Below, piece after piece: positions 1 through 6,295 of a stretch of 6,466 nt of DNA (within the stretch, counting starts at the first letter, position 1; each line of letters opens with the position of its first letter). The DNA is from Thermoplasmatota archaeon (GTDB lineage Archaea > Thermoplasmatota > Penumbrarchaeia > Penumbrarchaeales > Penumbrarchaeaceae): positions 1-6,466 of the forward strand of contig JAUVBH010000096.1 in NCBI GenBank assembly GCA_030591285.1, written 5' to 3'. A program made the position numbers and the translations under genes. Under the pieces are notes generated by a model that was given only the letters and a program-made list of their open reading frames with translations, was not told the origin of the DNA and did no database searches.

Positions 1-143
1 CCCTTGGTCTTGAGTCTCATGAGGGTCCTGACAGCGCCATCGGGACAGTCCTCACCTCTTTTATTGAACTCCTGCTCCAGCTCAGAGGTGGACATCTCCC
101 CCTTCTCCTTCAAAATCTCTATTATCTTCTCTTCATCTGCCAT
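1..143 (-). CDS. N-terminal part of a small, probably winged-helix protein (cut by the window edge)
   Basis: Only the first 47 codons are present; the reading frame is open to the window edge. The sequence starts MADEEKIIEILKEKG and continues with a segment STSELEQEFNKRG, then a charged turn with Asp-Cys-Pro-Asp-Gly and a helix AVRTLMRLKTK. This helix-turn-helix layout (helix at about 4-14, helix at about 18-29, likely recognition helix at about 35-46) resembles the start of small archaeal winged-helix proteins, but the wing is missing, so DNA binding is inference. The start is well fixed: GAGGTGA lies five bases upstream of the ATG. The gene begins 18 nt after the transporter stop codon on the same strand, so it is probably the third gene of that operon. 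It could be a local regulator or an unrelated small protein. The gene is real with good confidence; the function is uncertain. Confidence 0.7.
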   Translation of the reverse strand, partial: MADEEKIIEILKEKGEMSTSELEQEFNKRGEDCPDGAVRTLMRLKTK

Positions 144-148
144 ACGTT

Positions 149-156
149 TCACCTCT
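149..156 (-). promoter_or_regulatory. Strong Shine-Dalgarno site of the left-edge small gene
   Basis: The minus strand reads AGAGGTGA, then five bases, then ATG. GAGGTGA is seven contiguous bases of the archaeal Shine-Dalgarno consensus GGAGGTGA. It lies entirely in the short gap after the transporter stop codon, which supports separate translation initiation within a shared message. Confidence 0.75.
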
Positions 157-161
157 TTTCA

Positions 162-1736
162 TCAGGATGGAGGTGTCTCCAATACCTGAACCTCTTCCAG
201 TGGGGAATCCTCGAAAATATCGATGTCCTCATCGATGGATCTGTCAACATCAATGTCAGGATCACCCACCTTATGTCCGATCTTCTTACCAAGCCATATG
301 AGACCAGCAAAGGCCAAGCCCCATTGGAGCAACAATACACCAAGACCCAAAGCTCCACCCATCCACCACTCCTCGGATGGGCTGGTCAATGTCTGGAAAA
401 GGAACCATCCGGACATTCCTACAAGCTCTATTGGGATGATGTATTTGAACAATATATCGAACCATTTTCCTATCTTGATATCGTCATATCTGCTGTTGAT
501 GATATTCTTCCTGAATCTGGTTATTCCGTATTTCACTACCAGGAAGTAGAGAAAGACCCCGGAAACAATGAGACCCAGACCCCATACGAAATCCTGATTG
601 TCAAGGAATACCGGAAGCGGGGTTCCGTTTATGGGCAGGATTATCAATGCTGAGGGTAGACCAAGAACAATCATTCCAATGGTCAGTACCCGGATCGCTT
701 TCTTTCGATCCCACCCTGAATCCACGAAGTTCTTCACTGCATTCTCGTAGGTTGCTATCATTGATGTAAGAGCTGCGAATGCCATTGCAAGGAAGAACAA
801 GATCGCCATGATCGGACCGCCGGCCATATTTCCAAAGAGGCCAGGTAGATGGATGAATGTCAGACCGGAACCGCCCTCTTCCACAGCGGCTTCAGCAGCT
901 CCAATGGATGGGGCTAGTCCAAAGACCGTTGCGAATATCATTACACCTGCGACGAGGGCAATTGTGGTATCCCCAAGCCCAGTTAGGAAAGTGTTTAGAT
1001 TGGTATCATCCTTCCTTCTTGTATAAGCCCCATAAGTGATAGCCATACCCATTCCTGCACTGCAAGACCATGCAGATTGAGCAAGGGCCGATATCCAGGT
1101 CTTACCATTCAAGAGAGTTTCTTTATGCGGGGTGAAGAGATAGGCGATCCCGTCCATTGCTCCTGGGAGGAACAAAGCTCTGATCATTGCGATCAATAGA
1201 AGAACGAAAAGCGCCGGGATCAATATCTTGTTAACTCTTTCAACACCTTTTTCAATGCCGCGATAAACAATGATGGCAGTTACCGCGATCGCAATGATCT
1301 GGAAGAGGACCACCAGGAGTGGAGAATTAAGGAAACTTTCCCAGGTTCCATGTGGGTCAGTGTAGGATATGGTTCCAGATACTGTCCCAAATGCATATCT
1401 CAGGGTCCACCCCATGACCACAGCGTAATAGAAACCGATGGCTGTTGAGATCCATGCCAGCCAAGCTCCCATCCAGGCTTTCTTCTTCCCCAGGAACATA
1501 GCAAATGTGCCCATAGTCCCTCTTCGGGATTTCTTTCCAAGATTGAACTCTATCAATAGAATGGGAATGGACCATGTGAAAAGGAAGATCACATAGGGGA
1601 TCATAAAAGAGCCGCCGCCGTTGTTTGCGACCTCCTTGGGAAATCTCCAGATGTTCCCGGTTCCGATCGCGGCTCCCAAAGCTGCCATGAGGAGACCCCA
1701 TCTGCTGGAGAACATTCCTCCTCCTTTGGATGCCAT
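162..1736 (-). CDS. Sodium-coupled amino-acid transporter, NSS/SNF family (LeuT fold)
   Basis: A 524-residue integral membrane protein of the neurotransmitter:sodium symporter family, which imports amino acids or related compounds with Na+. Twelve membrane segments can be read, from about 12-33 to about 458-483. The TM1 signature GAAIGTGNIWRFP (21-33) matches LeuT GNAVGLGNFLRFP. By alignment to LeuT, Na+ ligands are kept: Gly21, Ala23, Ile24, Asn28, Ala321, Thr324 and Ser325. LeuT Thr254 is Ser224 and Asn286 is Asp256. The gate pair Arg30-Asp404 is Arg31-Asp382, and Tyr108 is Tyr104. The unwound TM6 stretch SCSAGMG is present at 224-230. In the pocket Phe253 is Trp223, Phe259 is Met229 and Ile359 is Thr329. 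The C-terminal tail after about residue 491 is strongly acidic. The start is set by GGGGAGG seven bases upstream; it begins 1 nt after the carboxypeptidase stop. Family assignment is firm; the substrate is unknown. Confidence 0.95.
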   Translation of the reverse strand: MASKGGGMFSSRWGLLMAALGAAIGTGNIWRFPKEVANNGGGSFMIPYVIFLFTWSIPILLIEFNLGKKSRRGTMGTFAMFLGKKKAWMGAWLAWISTAIGFYYAVVMGWTLRYAFGTVSGTISYTDPHGTWESFLNSPLLVVLFQIIAIAVTAIIVYRGIEKGVERVNKILIPALFVLLLIAMIRALFLPGAMDGIAYLFTPHKETLLNGKTWISALAQSAWSCSAGMGMAITYGAYTRRKDDTNLNTFLTGLGDTTIALVAGVMIFATVFGLAPSIGAAEAAVEEGGSGLTFIHLPGLFGNMAGGPIMAILFFLAMAFAALTSMIATYENAVKNFVDSGWDRKKAIRVLTIGMIVLGLPSALIILPINGTPLPVFLDNQDFVWGLGLIVSGVFLYFLVVKYGITRFRKNIINSRYDDIKIGKWFDILFKYIIPIELVGMSGWFLFQTLTSPSEEWWMGGALGLGVLLLQWGLAFAGLIWLGKKIGHKVGDPDIDVDRSIDEDIDIFEDSPLEEVQVLETPPS

Positions 1737-1737
1737 C

Positions 1738-3468
1738 TCAGTTCCTCCCCTTTCCGGACCTCAATGCTTTTGATATGCCGAGGGTGAAACCACCCCAGAT
1801 CGTTCCCAGGGTAAAAAACATGACAAAAAGAGTTGCTGGTCCGAATTCAAGATATGAACCACCAACGGAGGACATCTCAACAGTGTGGAATTGGTTAGGA
1901 GCAAATGTCGGTTCGGTAACGGACCTTCCATCAGTATCAACCATCTCGAAATAATACTCCAAATGCTGGTCCCGGCTTACCTTGGGTATGACAGCACTAA
2001 GGTTCCCATCCTCTTCCTCGATCACAGGACCTGATCTCCATTGTCCCTGACCCCACCGGTAATGGACCCGGGTCCGATCAATAGAAATTGGATACGGATA
2101 CCCCTCATCCTCGTAGGAAAGGACAACTTTGACACCATCCCTGGTTATCTCATGGGAAGTGGAGTTCTCGTCGAATCTGATGAAACTCTCATATGGATTG
2201 TCACCGGCATGGATCAAATACAAAGTTGCATTCAAATTAAGGTCACAATGGGTTTTGATCTCCTCAGCAGGAATTGTATGTCTTCTTCCAACCTCGAATG
2301 TATATCCAAAAGTGCCGTACTGGGAATAGAACCAATCATTGAACTCACCGGTTACAGGATACAGCTCATATCCCTGCATAGGTCTGTATCCGTTCATTTC
2401 TGCCATTCTGGTTCCCAACTGGGCCAGGACCGGGCCATCCTTGGTTGGTTCTGGGTTATTCCCCCATGGCCAGAGTACCAATTCAGAGTAAGAGTGATAG
2501 GTGATAGCCACCGGGAATAGGTGGGTTGCCCCAAGTTGTCTCATGGCGATGGTTTCTAAAGAGGAGAAACCTCCTGCAGGATCTTCATCTACCTCGCCAT
2601 CACCATCATTGTCGATACCGTCCCAGGGGTCCTCGTCAACACCTTCATCCGGACCTATTGGTATCCAACCGGGGCGGACATCGATGGGGATCACAGCATC
2701 TCCATCATCATCGATATTGTCAGGAGGTCCCCTATATGACGGGCCACTTGTAACAAGGACATTGGACCCCCCGCCCTTGTGCCATTCCCAACCATAGTTC
2801 CGATTGATATCGACCCCATATGATACAGGAACAAGATCAGGGGAGATTATATTCGCAGGTCCGAACTCATTGACGTAGTTCGGTTCCCTGTTCTTTCTCC
2901 ATCCCCTCTCCACCTCATGAGCATATTGAACACCATCGGGATTAAGGATCGGAACGAAGAAAACCTCTCTGTTGTCTACAATGTAAGTGGCAATACTCCC
3001 ATTTTCGCTCTCCATCTGATAATTGTTGACAAGGAATGAAAGGACGTAAAGGACAACCTCATAGGAGATCCACTCATTTCCATGATGGGCTCCGACGAGG
3101 AGGACATTTGGTTCATCCTGGATCCCACCATCATCAACCAGCATGGGACTGTCTGACAGCTTCAGGACCCAGATATCTCGACCCTCGTGGGTTTGACCCA
3201 TGGACCAGATCTTGACAATATCAGGTCTGGACTGCTGAAGGAACTTCAGGTACTCGGTCATGGAGTTGTAGTCGTAATAGGTCGTAAAATTGGATTCTTC
3301 CATGATGGAATCCGGAACAGGAATACCTTCTGGGAGAGGTGATGAGAAATTCACTTCTGCCTCAACCTCACTCGGTCCACCCATTACAACCAGGAATACG
3401 GAGCAGAACATCAGCACCGTGATCAAAAGGGTCCCGGTACGGGGCCCTGAGCTTTCATGACCCTGCAT
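1738..3468 (-). CDS. Membrane-anchored extracellular zinc carboxypeptidase, peptidase family M14
   Basis: A 576-residue protein predicted to remove C-terminal amino acids from peptides outside the cell. A hydrophobic signal or anchor segment lies at 12-30. The M14 domain spans about 62-420. By alignment to bovine carboxypeptidase A, the zinc ligands are His129, Glu132 (HGNEW) and His325 (YHSYS); substrate binding uses Arg191 (GWRKN), Asn222-Arg223 (DINRNY) and Tyr370; the general base is Glu392 (YTFEVG). Tyr370 to Glu392 has the same 22-residue spacing as Tyr248 to Glu270. An insertion of about 52 residues rich in Asp and Gly sits at 249-300. A beta-rich, Ig-like region follows at about 437-530, then a membrane helix at about 539-568 and a basic tail, giving a surface-tethered enzyme. 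I chose Met at 3468 because it has AGGTG upstream and directly precedes the signal segment; the frame stays open further upstream but that part lacks protein character. It heads the operon with the transporter. Confidence 0.93.
   Translation of the reverse strand: MQGHESSGPRTGTLLITVLMFCSVFLVVMGGPSEVEAEVNFSSPLPEGIPVPDSIMEESNFTTYYDYNSMTEYLKFLQQSRPDIVKIWSMGQTHEGRDIWVLKLSDSPMLVDDGGIQDEPNVLLVGAHHGNEWISYEVVLYVLSFLVNNYQMESENGSIATYIVDNREVFFVPILNPDGVQYAHEVERGWRKNREPNYVNEFGPANIISPDLVPVSYGVDINRNYGWEWHKGGGSNVLVTSGPSYRGPPDNIDDDGDAVIPIDVRPGWIPIGPDEGVDEDPWDGIDNDGDGEVDEDPAGGFSSLETIAMRQLGATHLFPVAITYHSYSELVLWPWGNNPEPTKDGPVLAQLGTRMAEMNGYRPMQGYELYPVTGEFNDWFYSQYGTFGYTFEVGRRHTIPAEEIKTHCDLNLNATLYLIHAGDNPYESFIRFDENSTSHEITRDGVKVVLSYEDEGYPYPISIDRTRVHYRWGQGQWRSGPVIEEEDGNLSAVIPKVSRDQHLEYYFEMVDTDGRSVTEPTFAPNQFHTVEMSSVGGSYLEFGPATLFVMFFTLGTIWGGFTLGISKALRSGKGRN
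1744..1750 (-). promoter_or_regulatory. Shine-Dalgarno site of the transporter, inside the carboxypeptidase 3' end
   Basis: The minus strand reads GGGGAGG, seven bases before the transporter ATG at 1736. The site overlaps the last codons (Lys-Gly-Arg-Asn) of the upstream carboxypeptidase, whose TGA stop occupies 1740-1738. Ribosomes finishing the first gene would stop almost on the next start codon, so translational coupling is likely. The strong site also favours Met1 over Met8 as the transporter start. Confidence 0.75.
2569..2724 (-). other. Asp/Gly-rich, probably calcium-binding insertion in the carboxypeptidase domain
   Basis: This stretch encodes residues 249-300 of the M14 enzyme. It holds two acidic blocks, DNIDDDGDA (250-258) and a longer block at 274-296 containing DEDPWDG, DNDGDG and DEDP. 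Spacing of Asp in DxDxDG-like loops resembles calcium-binding loops of the EF-hand or thrombospondin type 3 kind. It is placed between the Tyr-Arg-Gly-Pro strand and the FSSLET helix, where ordinary M14 enzymes have a short loop. Flanking catalytic motifs are intact and in frame, so this is an insertion within a working domain. Metal binding is inferred from composition only. Confidence 0.7.
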
Positions 3469-3471
3469 CGG

Positions 3472-3477
3472 CCACCT
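3472..3477 (-). promoter_or_regulatory. Shine-Dalgarno site deciding the carboxypeptidase start
   Basis: The minus strand reads AGGTGG and then CCG before ATG at 3468. AGGTG matches the Shine-Dalgarno core with four bases to the start, which is short but usable. The ATG it serves opens directly into the signal segment, which is why it is preferred over the far upstream in-frame ATG at 3783. Confidence 0.5.
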
Positions 3478-3487
3478 AAAGTAGCCA

Positions 3488-3506
3488 GCTGTTATATCGT
3501 TTTCGA
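3488..3506 (-). promoter_or_regulatory. Candidate promoter of the carboxypeptidase-transporter operon
   Basis: On the minus strand GATATAAC (3498-3491) is preceded by an A-rich GAAAAC stretch like an archaeal B-recognition element. This box is about 23-30 bases from the ATG at 3468, so it would give a nearly leaderless message, which fits poorly with the AGGTGG site. A second AT-rich candidate, ATAAGTATTTT near 3527-3517, would give a leader of about 30 bases. I cannot choose between them from sequence alone. Confidence 0.35.
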
Positions 3507-3598
3507 TTTTTACATGGAAAATACTTATCCGTTCAAGGGTCAAGAACAGGCCATGGAAACACCCGATCTTCCTCCGATTCAACGATGATAGAATCTGC

Positions 3599-3606
3599 TT
3601 TATATA
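3599..3606 (+). promoter_or_regulatory. Archaeal TATA box, probably for the histidine kinase gene
   Basis: TTTATATA is an exact match to the classical archaeal TATA-box consensus and is the clearest promoter element in the window. Reading on the plus strand, transcription would start near 3625-3632, leaving a leader of about 75-85 bases before the kinase ATG at 3708. The element is nearly symmetric (TATATAAA on the other strand) and the flanks do not give a clean B-recognition element either way, so it could also act leftward toward the carboxypeptidase. The rest of 3469-3707 shows no RNA gene or convincing coding sequence. Confidence 0.55.
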
Positions 3607-3707
3607 TGCTTCAAAAGCTGCACTGGAAATGCCCCCCAAGGTTGAAATATCACCCCTCTCATATGCCGATATCCCCGACGGAGGAACGAATTCTGGGGTA
3701 GTTCCAA

Positions 3708-5444
3708 ATGGGTGATTGGATACGCAAGATCTTCTCGGACAGCTTGAGCTTTCCCGAGAAGAAAAAAGGGGAAGGCACCTCACCGACCAGTGGGTCCGAT
3801 GGACAGTCCAATAGAAGGACCATGGTAGTTCCTAGGTCGTCAAATGACCATGTTCAGAATAGGGACTGTTGTGACAGGAAAAGCCTGGGCCTTGTGGTAT
3901 CCCTGATGGATGCAAAGAGCATTCACTCCCTTATCGACACACTATCTACAGATCTTTCCAGGATCATACCTTTTGATTTCGGTACACTTCGGTGGAACCC
4001 ACTGGATCCACAAAATGATGAATGGCTTCTGGATATGGAAGATGATTTTCCCGAAAGCCTGGACATCATCGCTAACGACGGGGTACTGGCGGGAAGTGGA
4101 AGTATTGAGCTTCATGGTCCAGTGGAGTGCGACGAAGATGTGATCTGGAGCGGGGAGATGGATGGCACATGCAGGGCCCGCACACCAAATGGAGATCCCA
4201 TGCTGATCAAACTAAGATCAGGGCTTGTGGTACCCTTGAGAAAAGAGGATAGAAATATCGGTATACTCTCTCTATTTTCCACAAAAGAGGATGGTCTGTC
4301 ACGTTTTACAAGGGACCCAGCTTCCATGTCGATCTGGAATGCATTGGGCAGTGTCCTGGGAAATATCATAGAGATGGACAATACAAATAGCGAGCTTAGG
4401 AGGACCAGGGAACTGCTTGATAGCACCGAGGATCTTCTGGTCCTGTGGAAAAGCACAGGTTCATTTTGGGAGATAGAATGCAACAAGCAGGCCGAGAAGT
4501 TCATCGATCGGAACGATGTGAATCCTGAGATGATGGAGGGTCCATTCTTTGCTCCACCGGGAAAAGAATGGGAAAGAGCGATGTTCGTATGGAAACGAGC
4601 ATTCAGTGAGGGGCAAACCCATCAGATCGATATCGAACTGATCTCACCTTCTGGAGATCAGATCCCATATATGTGCACATTCTCACCCTATATTGTTGAT
4701 GGAGAAATAACCGGTGTAAAAATGACCGGTATTGAAACAGATTCCATCGATAGCGCAGTAACCAGTATGGGTAGCTCGAACAAAGGTTACAGATTGCTTC
4801 TTTCACTGTTATCCCATGATCTGAAGAATCCGCTTTCTGCGGTCCGGGGATACACAGAACTCCTTGACCTGACCGGTGAGGATAAGAAAGATCACTATAC
4901 AGGCAGAATAAAGCAAATGATCGACAGGATGTCAAAAACCATCGAACTGGCCGGTATGCTTACCCGGGTCCAGGAGGGTAAACTTGACAAGGAGTTCCAG
5001 ACCATTGACATTTCCAGGACGATCACCTCCTCCATCGAGAACCTGCAGCCAAGGATATCGGAATATGATGTCAGGTTCCGGCAGGGGAATGGGGAGTTCA
5101 TCCTAAACGGTCATATTTTCCTTGAGCAGGTATTCATTAATTTGCTTGATAACGCCATGAAATATTCTCCCAAGGGCAGCAGGATAGATATCGGTCTATC
5201 CACGGACCTCAATGGTTTGAACATTGTTTTCAAGGACCAAGGCGAAGGGGTACCGGAGGACCACAGGACCTCCATTTTCGAGAGGTTCGAGAAGGGTGCA
5301 TACAAGGATGGGAACGACGGTCTGGGATTGGGATTGGCGATATCCAAGGGAATTGTTGACCTTCATGGTGGCAGTATATGGGTTGAGAACAACACCCCAT
5401 CGGGATCCATTTTCAAGATCAGCTTACCCTGGTCCAATGAATGA
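3708..5444 (+). CDS. Soluble sensor histidine kinase with GAF, PAS, HisKA and HATPase domains
   Basis: A 578-residue kinase that should autophosphorylate on His370 and pass the phosphate to a response regulator. No membrane helix is visible, so it probably senses a cytoplasmic or membrane-proximal signal. Domains in order: a short N-terminal helix MGDWIRKIFSDSL and a hydrophilic linker to about 58; a GAF-like domain (about 60-222, with VVPLRKEDRNIGILSLFS at 174-191); a coiled linker (about 222-238); a PAS-like domain (about 236-343, ending DGEITGVKMTGIE); HisKA with H-box LLSHDLKNPLSAVRGYTELL (367-386); and HATPase with N-box INLLDNAMKYS (477-487), DQGEG (510-514), F-box FERF (524-527) and GLGLGLAISKG (538-548). 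All key kinase motifs are intact. The sensory domains are assigned by pattern and position and are less certain. Start: GGGGT eight bases upstream is a weak site; Met39 or Met67 are alternatives. No response regulator lies nearby, so the partner is unknown. Confidence 0.92.
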   Translation: MGDWIRKIFSDSLSFPEKKKGEGTSPTSGSDGQSNRRTMVVPRSSNDHVQNRDCCDRKSLGLVVSLMDAKSIHSLIDTLSTDLSRIIPFDFGTLRWNPLDPQNDEWLLDMEDDFPESLDIIANDGVLAGSGSIELHGPVECDEDVIWSGEMDGTCRARTPNGDPMLIKLRSGLVVPLRKEDRNIGILSLFSTKEDGLSRFTRDPASMSIWNALGSVLGNIIEMDNTNSELRRTRELLDSTEDLLVLWKSTGSFWEIECNKQAEKFIDRNDVNPEMMEGPFFAPPGKEWERAMFVWKRAFSEGQTHQIDIELISPSGDQIPYMCTFSPYIVDGEITGVKMTGIETDSIDSAVTSMGSSNKGYRLLLSLLSHDLKNPLSAVRGYTELLDLTGEDKKDHYTGRIKQMIDRMSKTIELAGMLTRVQEGKLDKEFQTIDISRTITSSIENLQPRISEYDVRFRQGNGEFILNGHIFLEQVFINLLDNAMKYSPKGSRIDIGLSTDLNGLNIVFKDQGEGVPEDHRTSIFERFEKGAYKDGNDGLGLGLAISKGIVDLHGGSIWVENNTPSGSIFKISLPWSNE

Positions 5445-5445
5445 G

Positions 5446-6261
5446 CTATTCCTTGACCAAACCCTTTTCCATAGCAAGTTTGTATGAACCAGCGGTGAAA
5501 TGGATCAGTAGATGATCCTTTGCCAGGGACCCCAGTTCGTCCGCCTGGGCTATTGTTAAATGAACACCATCAGCACCGAATCCTGGCCCAGGGAACGTGG
5601 CTTCAATGATTGCCAGGTCTGCGCCTGCGATAAATTCCTTTAACGGATCCATATTGCCAGTATCTCCTGAGTAAACGATCGTCTCTCCTTTTCTGGTAAA
5701 TCTGTAGGAAAGGGCGCAGACAGGTCCTCCTACGGCCCCTGGTCTGCTGTGTTTGTGCTCGGAGAAGATGCAATCGATCCTGGTACCACCGATGTTGACC
5801 TTATCGCCATGTTCCATTGGAATCAGATCAATGTCATATAGTGGATCTTCCCAGAGGTGATCGGTGAAATGGTCCACCAGGGATTCTATTGGAGCTGCCC
5901 CCTCGGGGTAAATGATAGGTAAAGGGGATGTTCTTCCCAACAATTGAAGAAAGTTCAGCAATGTCAACAAACCGGAATAATGGTCATAGTGAGGATGTGA
6001 TATAACAACACCAAGTATCGCTTCTCCAGCCTCTTTCAGGTCCCTTCTGGGCAGGTCTGCACCGGATTCCCTCATGAACCTCTCGATCTCGATGGAATCC
6101 CTGATACATCCATCACCGCAATCGACCACGATCCTTCCTTCATCGGAATCCATGAAAAGTGTTGTTGAGAGGCCTGCGGAAGAGTATCTGGTTGAAAGCT
6201 TCAGCTCCTTTCCGGCCCAGGTCCTGACCTTGGGTGGAGGAGGGAGATCATAATCTGCCAT
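5446..6261 (-). CDS. Metallo-beta-lactamase-fold hydrolase, RNase Z-like
   Basis: A 271-residue soluble metal-dependent hydrolase with all expected dinuclear zinc ligands. The signature SHPHYDH gives His89, His91, Asp93 and His94; the third-strand ligand is His169 or His171 (FSEHKHS); Asp200 lies in YSGDTG; His234 lies in DGVHLTIAQADELG; and the last is His254 in LLIHF. The block ADLAIIEATF (214-223) followed by H-x-T-x-x-x-A and a final I-H-F matches the RNase Z/arylsulfatase branch of the superfamily. I cannot make out the flexible substrate arm of true tRNase Z, so tRNA 3' processing is only one option; a phosphodiesterase or other small-molecule hydrolase is equally possible. The start ATG has no Shine-Dalgarno site and an in-frame stop lies just upstream, which suggests a leaderless message or read-through from the upstream gene 34 nt away. 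Its stop lies one base from the kinase stop on the other strand. Confidence 0.88.
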   Translation of the reverse strand: MADYDLPPPPKVRTWAGKELKLSTRYSSAGLSTTLFMDSDEGRIVVDCGDGCIRDSIEIERFMRESGADLPRRDLKEAGEAILGVVISHPHYDHYSGLLTLLNFLQLLGRTSPLPIIYPEGAAPIESLVDHFTDHLWEDPLYDIDLIPMEHGDKVNIGGTRIDCIFSEHKHSRPGAVGGPVCALSYRFTRKGETIVYSGDTGNMDPLKEFIAGADLAIIEATFPGPGFGADGVHLTIAQADELGSLAKDHLLIHFTAGSYKLAMEKGLVKE

Positions 6262-6295
6262 AAGGGGTAAATGTCTAACTCCATCAAAACATTAA

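Noticed and set aside
273..653. Long open frames on the plus strand across the transporter and the carboxypeptidase
   Set aside because: They are antisense to genes with clear family motifs, have no family resemblance or good ribosome binding sites, and read as out-of-frame shadows.
2569..2727. Asp/Gly-rich insertion read as a DNA tandem repeat or recent duplication
   Set aside because: The protein blocks resemble each other but the codons differ, and there is no exact DNA repeat unit, so it is an old protein-level motif.
3647..3673. Two ATATC-CCC-like direct repeats 22 bases apart in the kinase leader, possible operator
   Set aside because: Only about seven of ten positions match, and short AT-rich words recur often here. 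The spacing of about two helical turns is suggestive but not enough.
3682..3705. Inverted repeat GGAAC/GTTCC around the weak ribosome binding site of the kinase
   Set aside because: The stem is only five base pairs with a 14-base loop and no flanking extension, so it is likely to be chance.
3469..3783. In-frame extension of the carboxypeptidase by 105 residues to an upstream ATG
   Set aside because: It would overlap the kinase start on the other strand, place the signal segment deep inside the protein, and bury the promoter region. The ATG at 3468 has a Shine-Dalgarno site and leads straight into the signal segment.
5449..5480. Possible terminator for the kinase just past its stop codon
   Set aside because: There is only a run of four T and no hairpin, which is not enough to call an archaeal or bacterial terminator.
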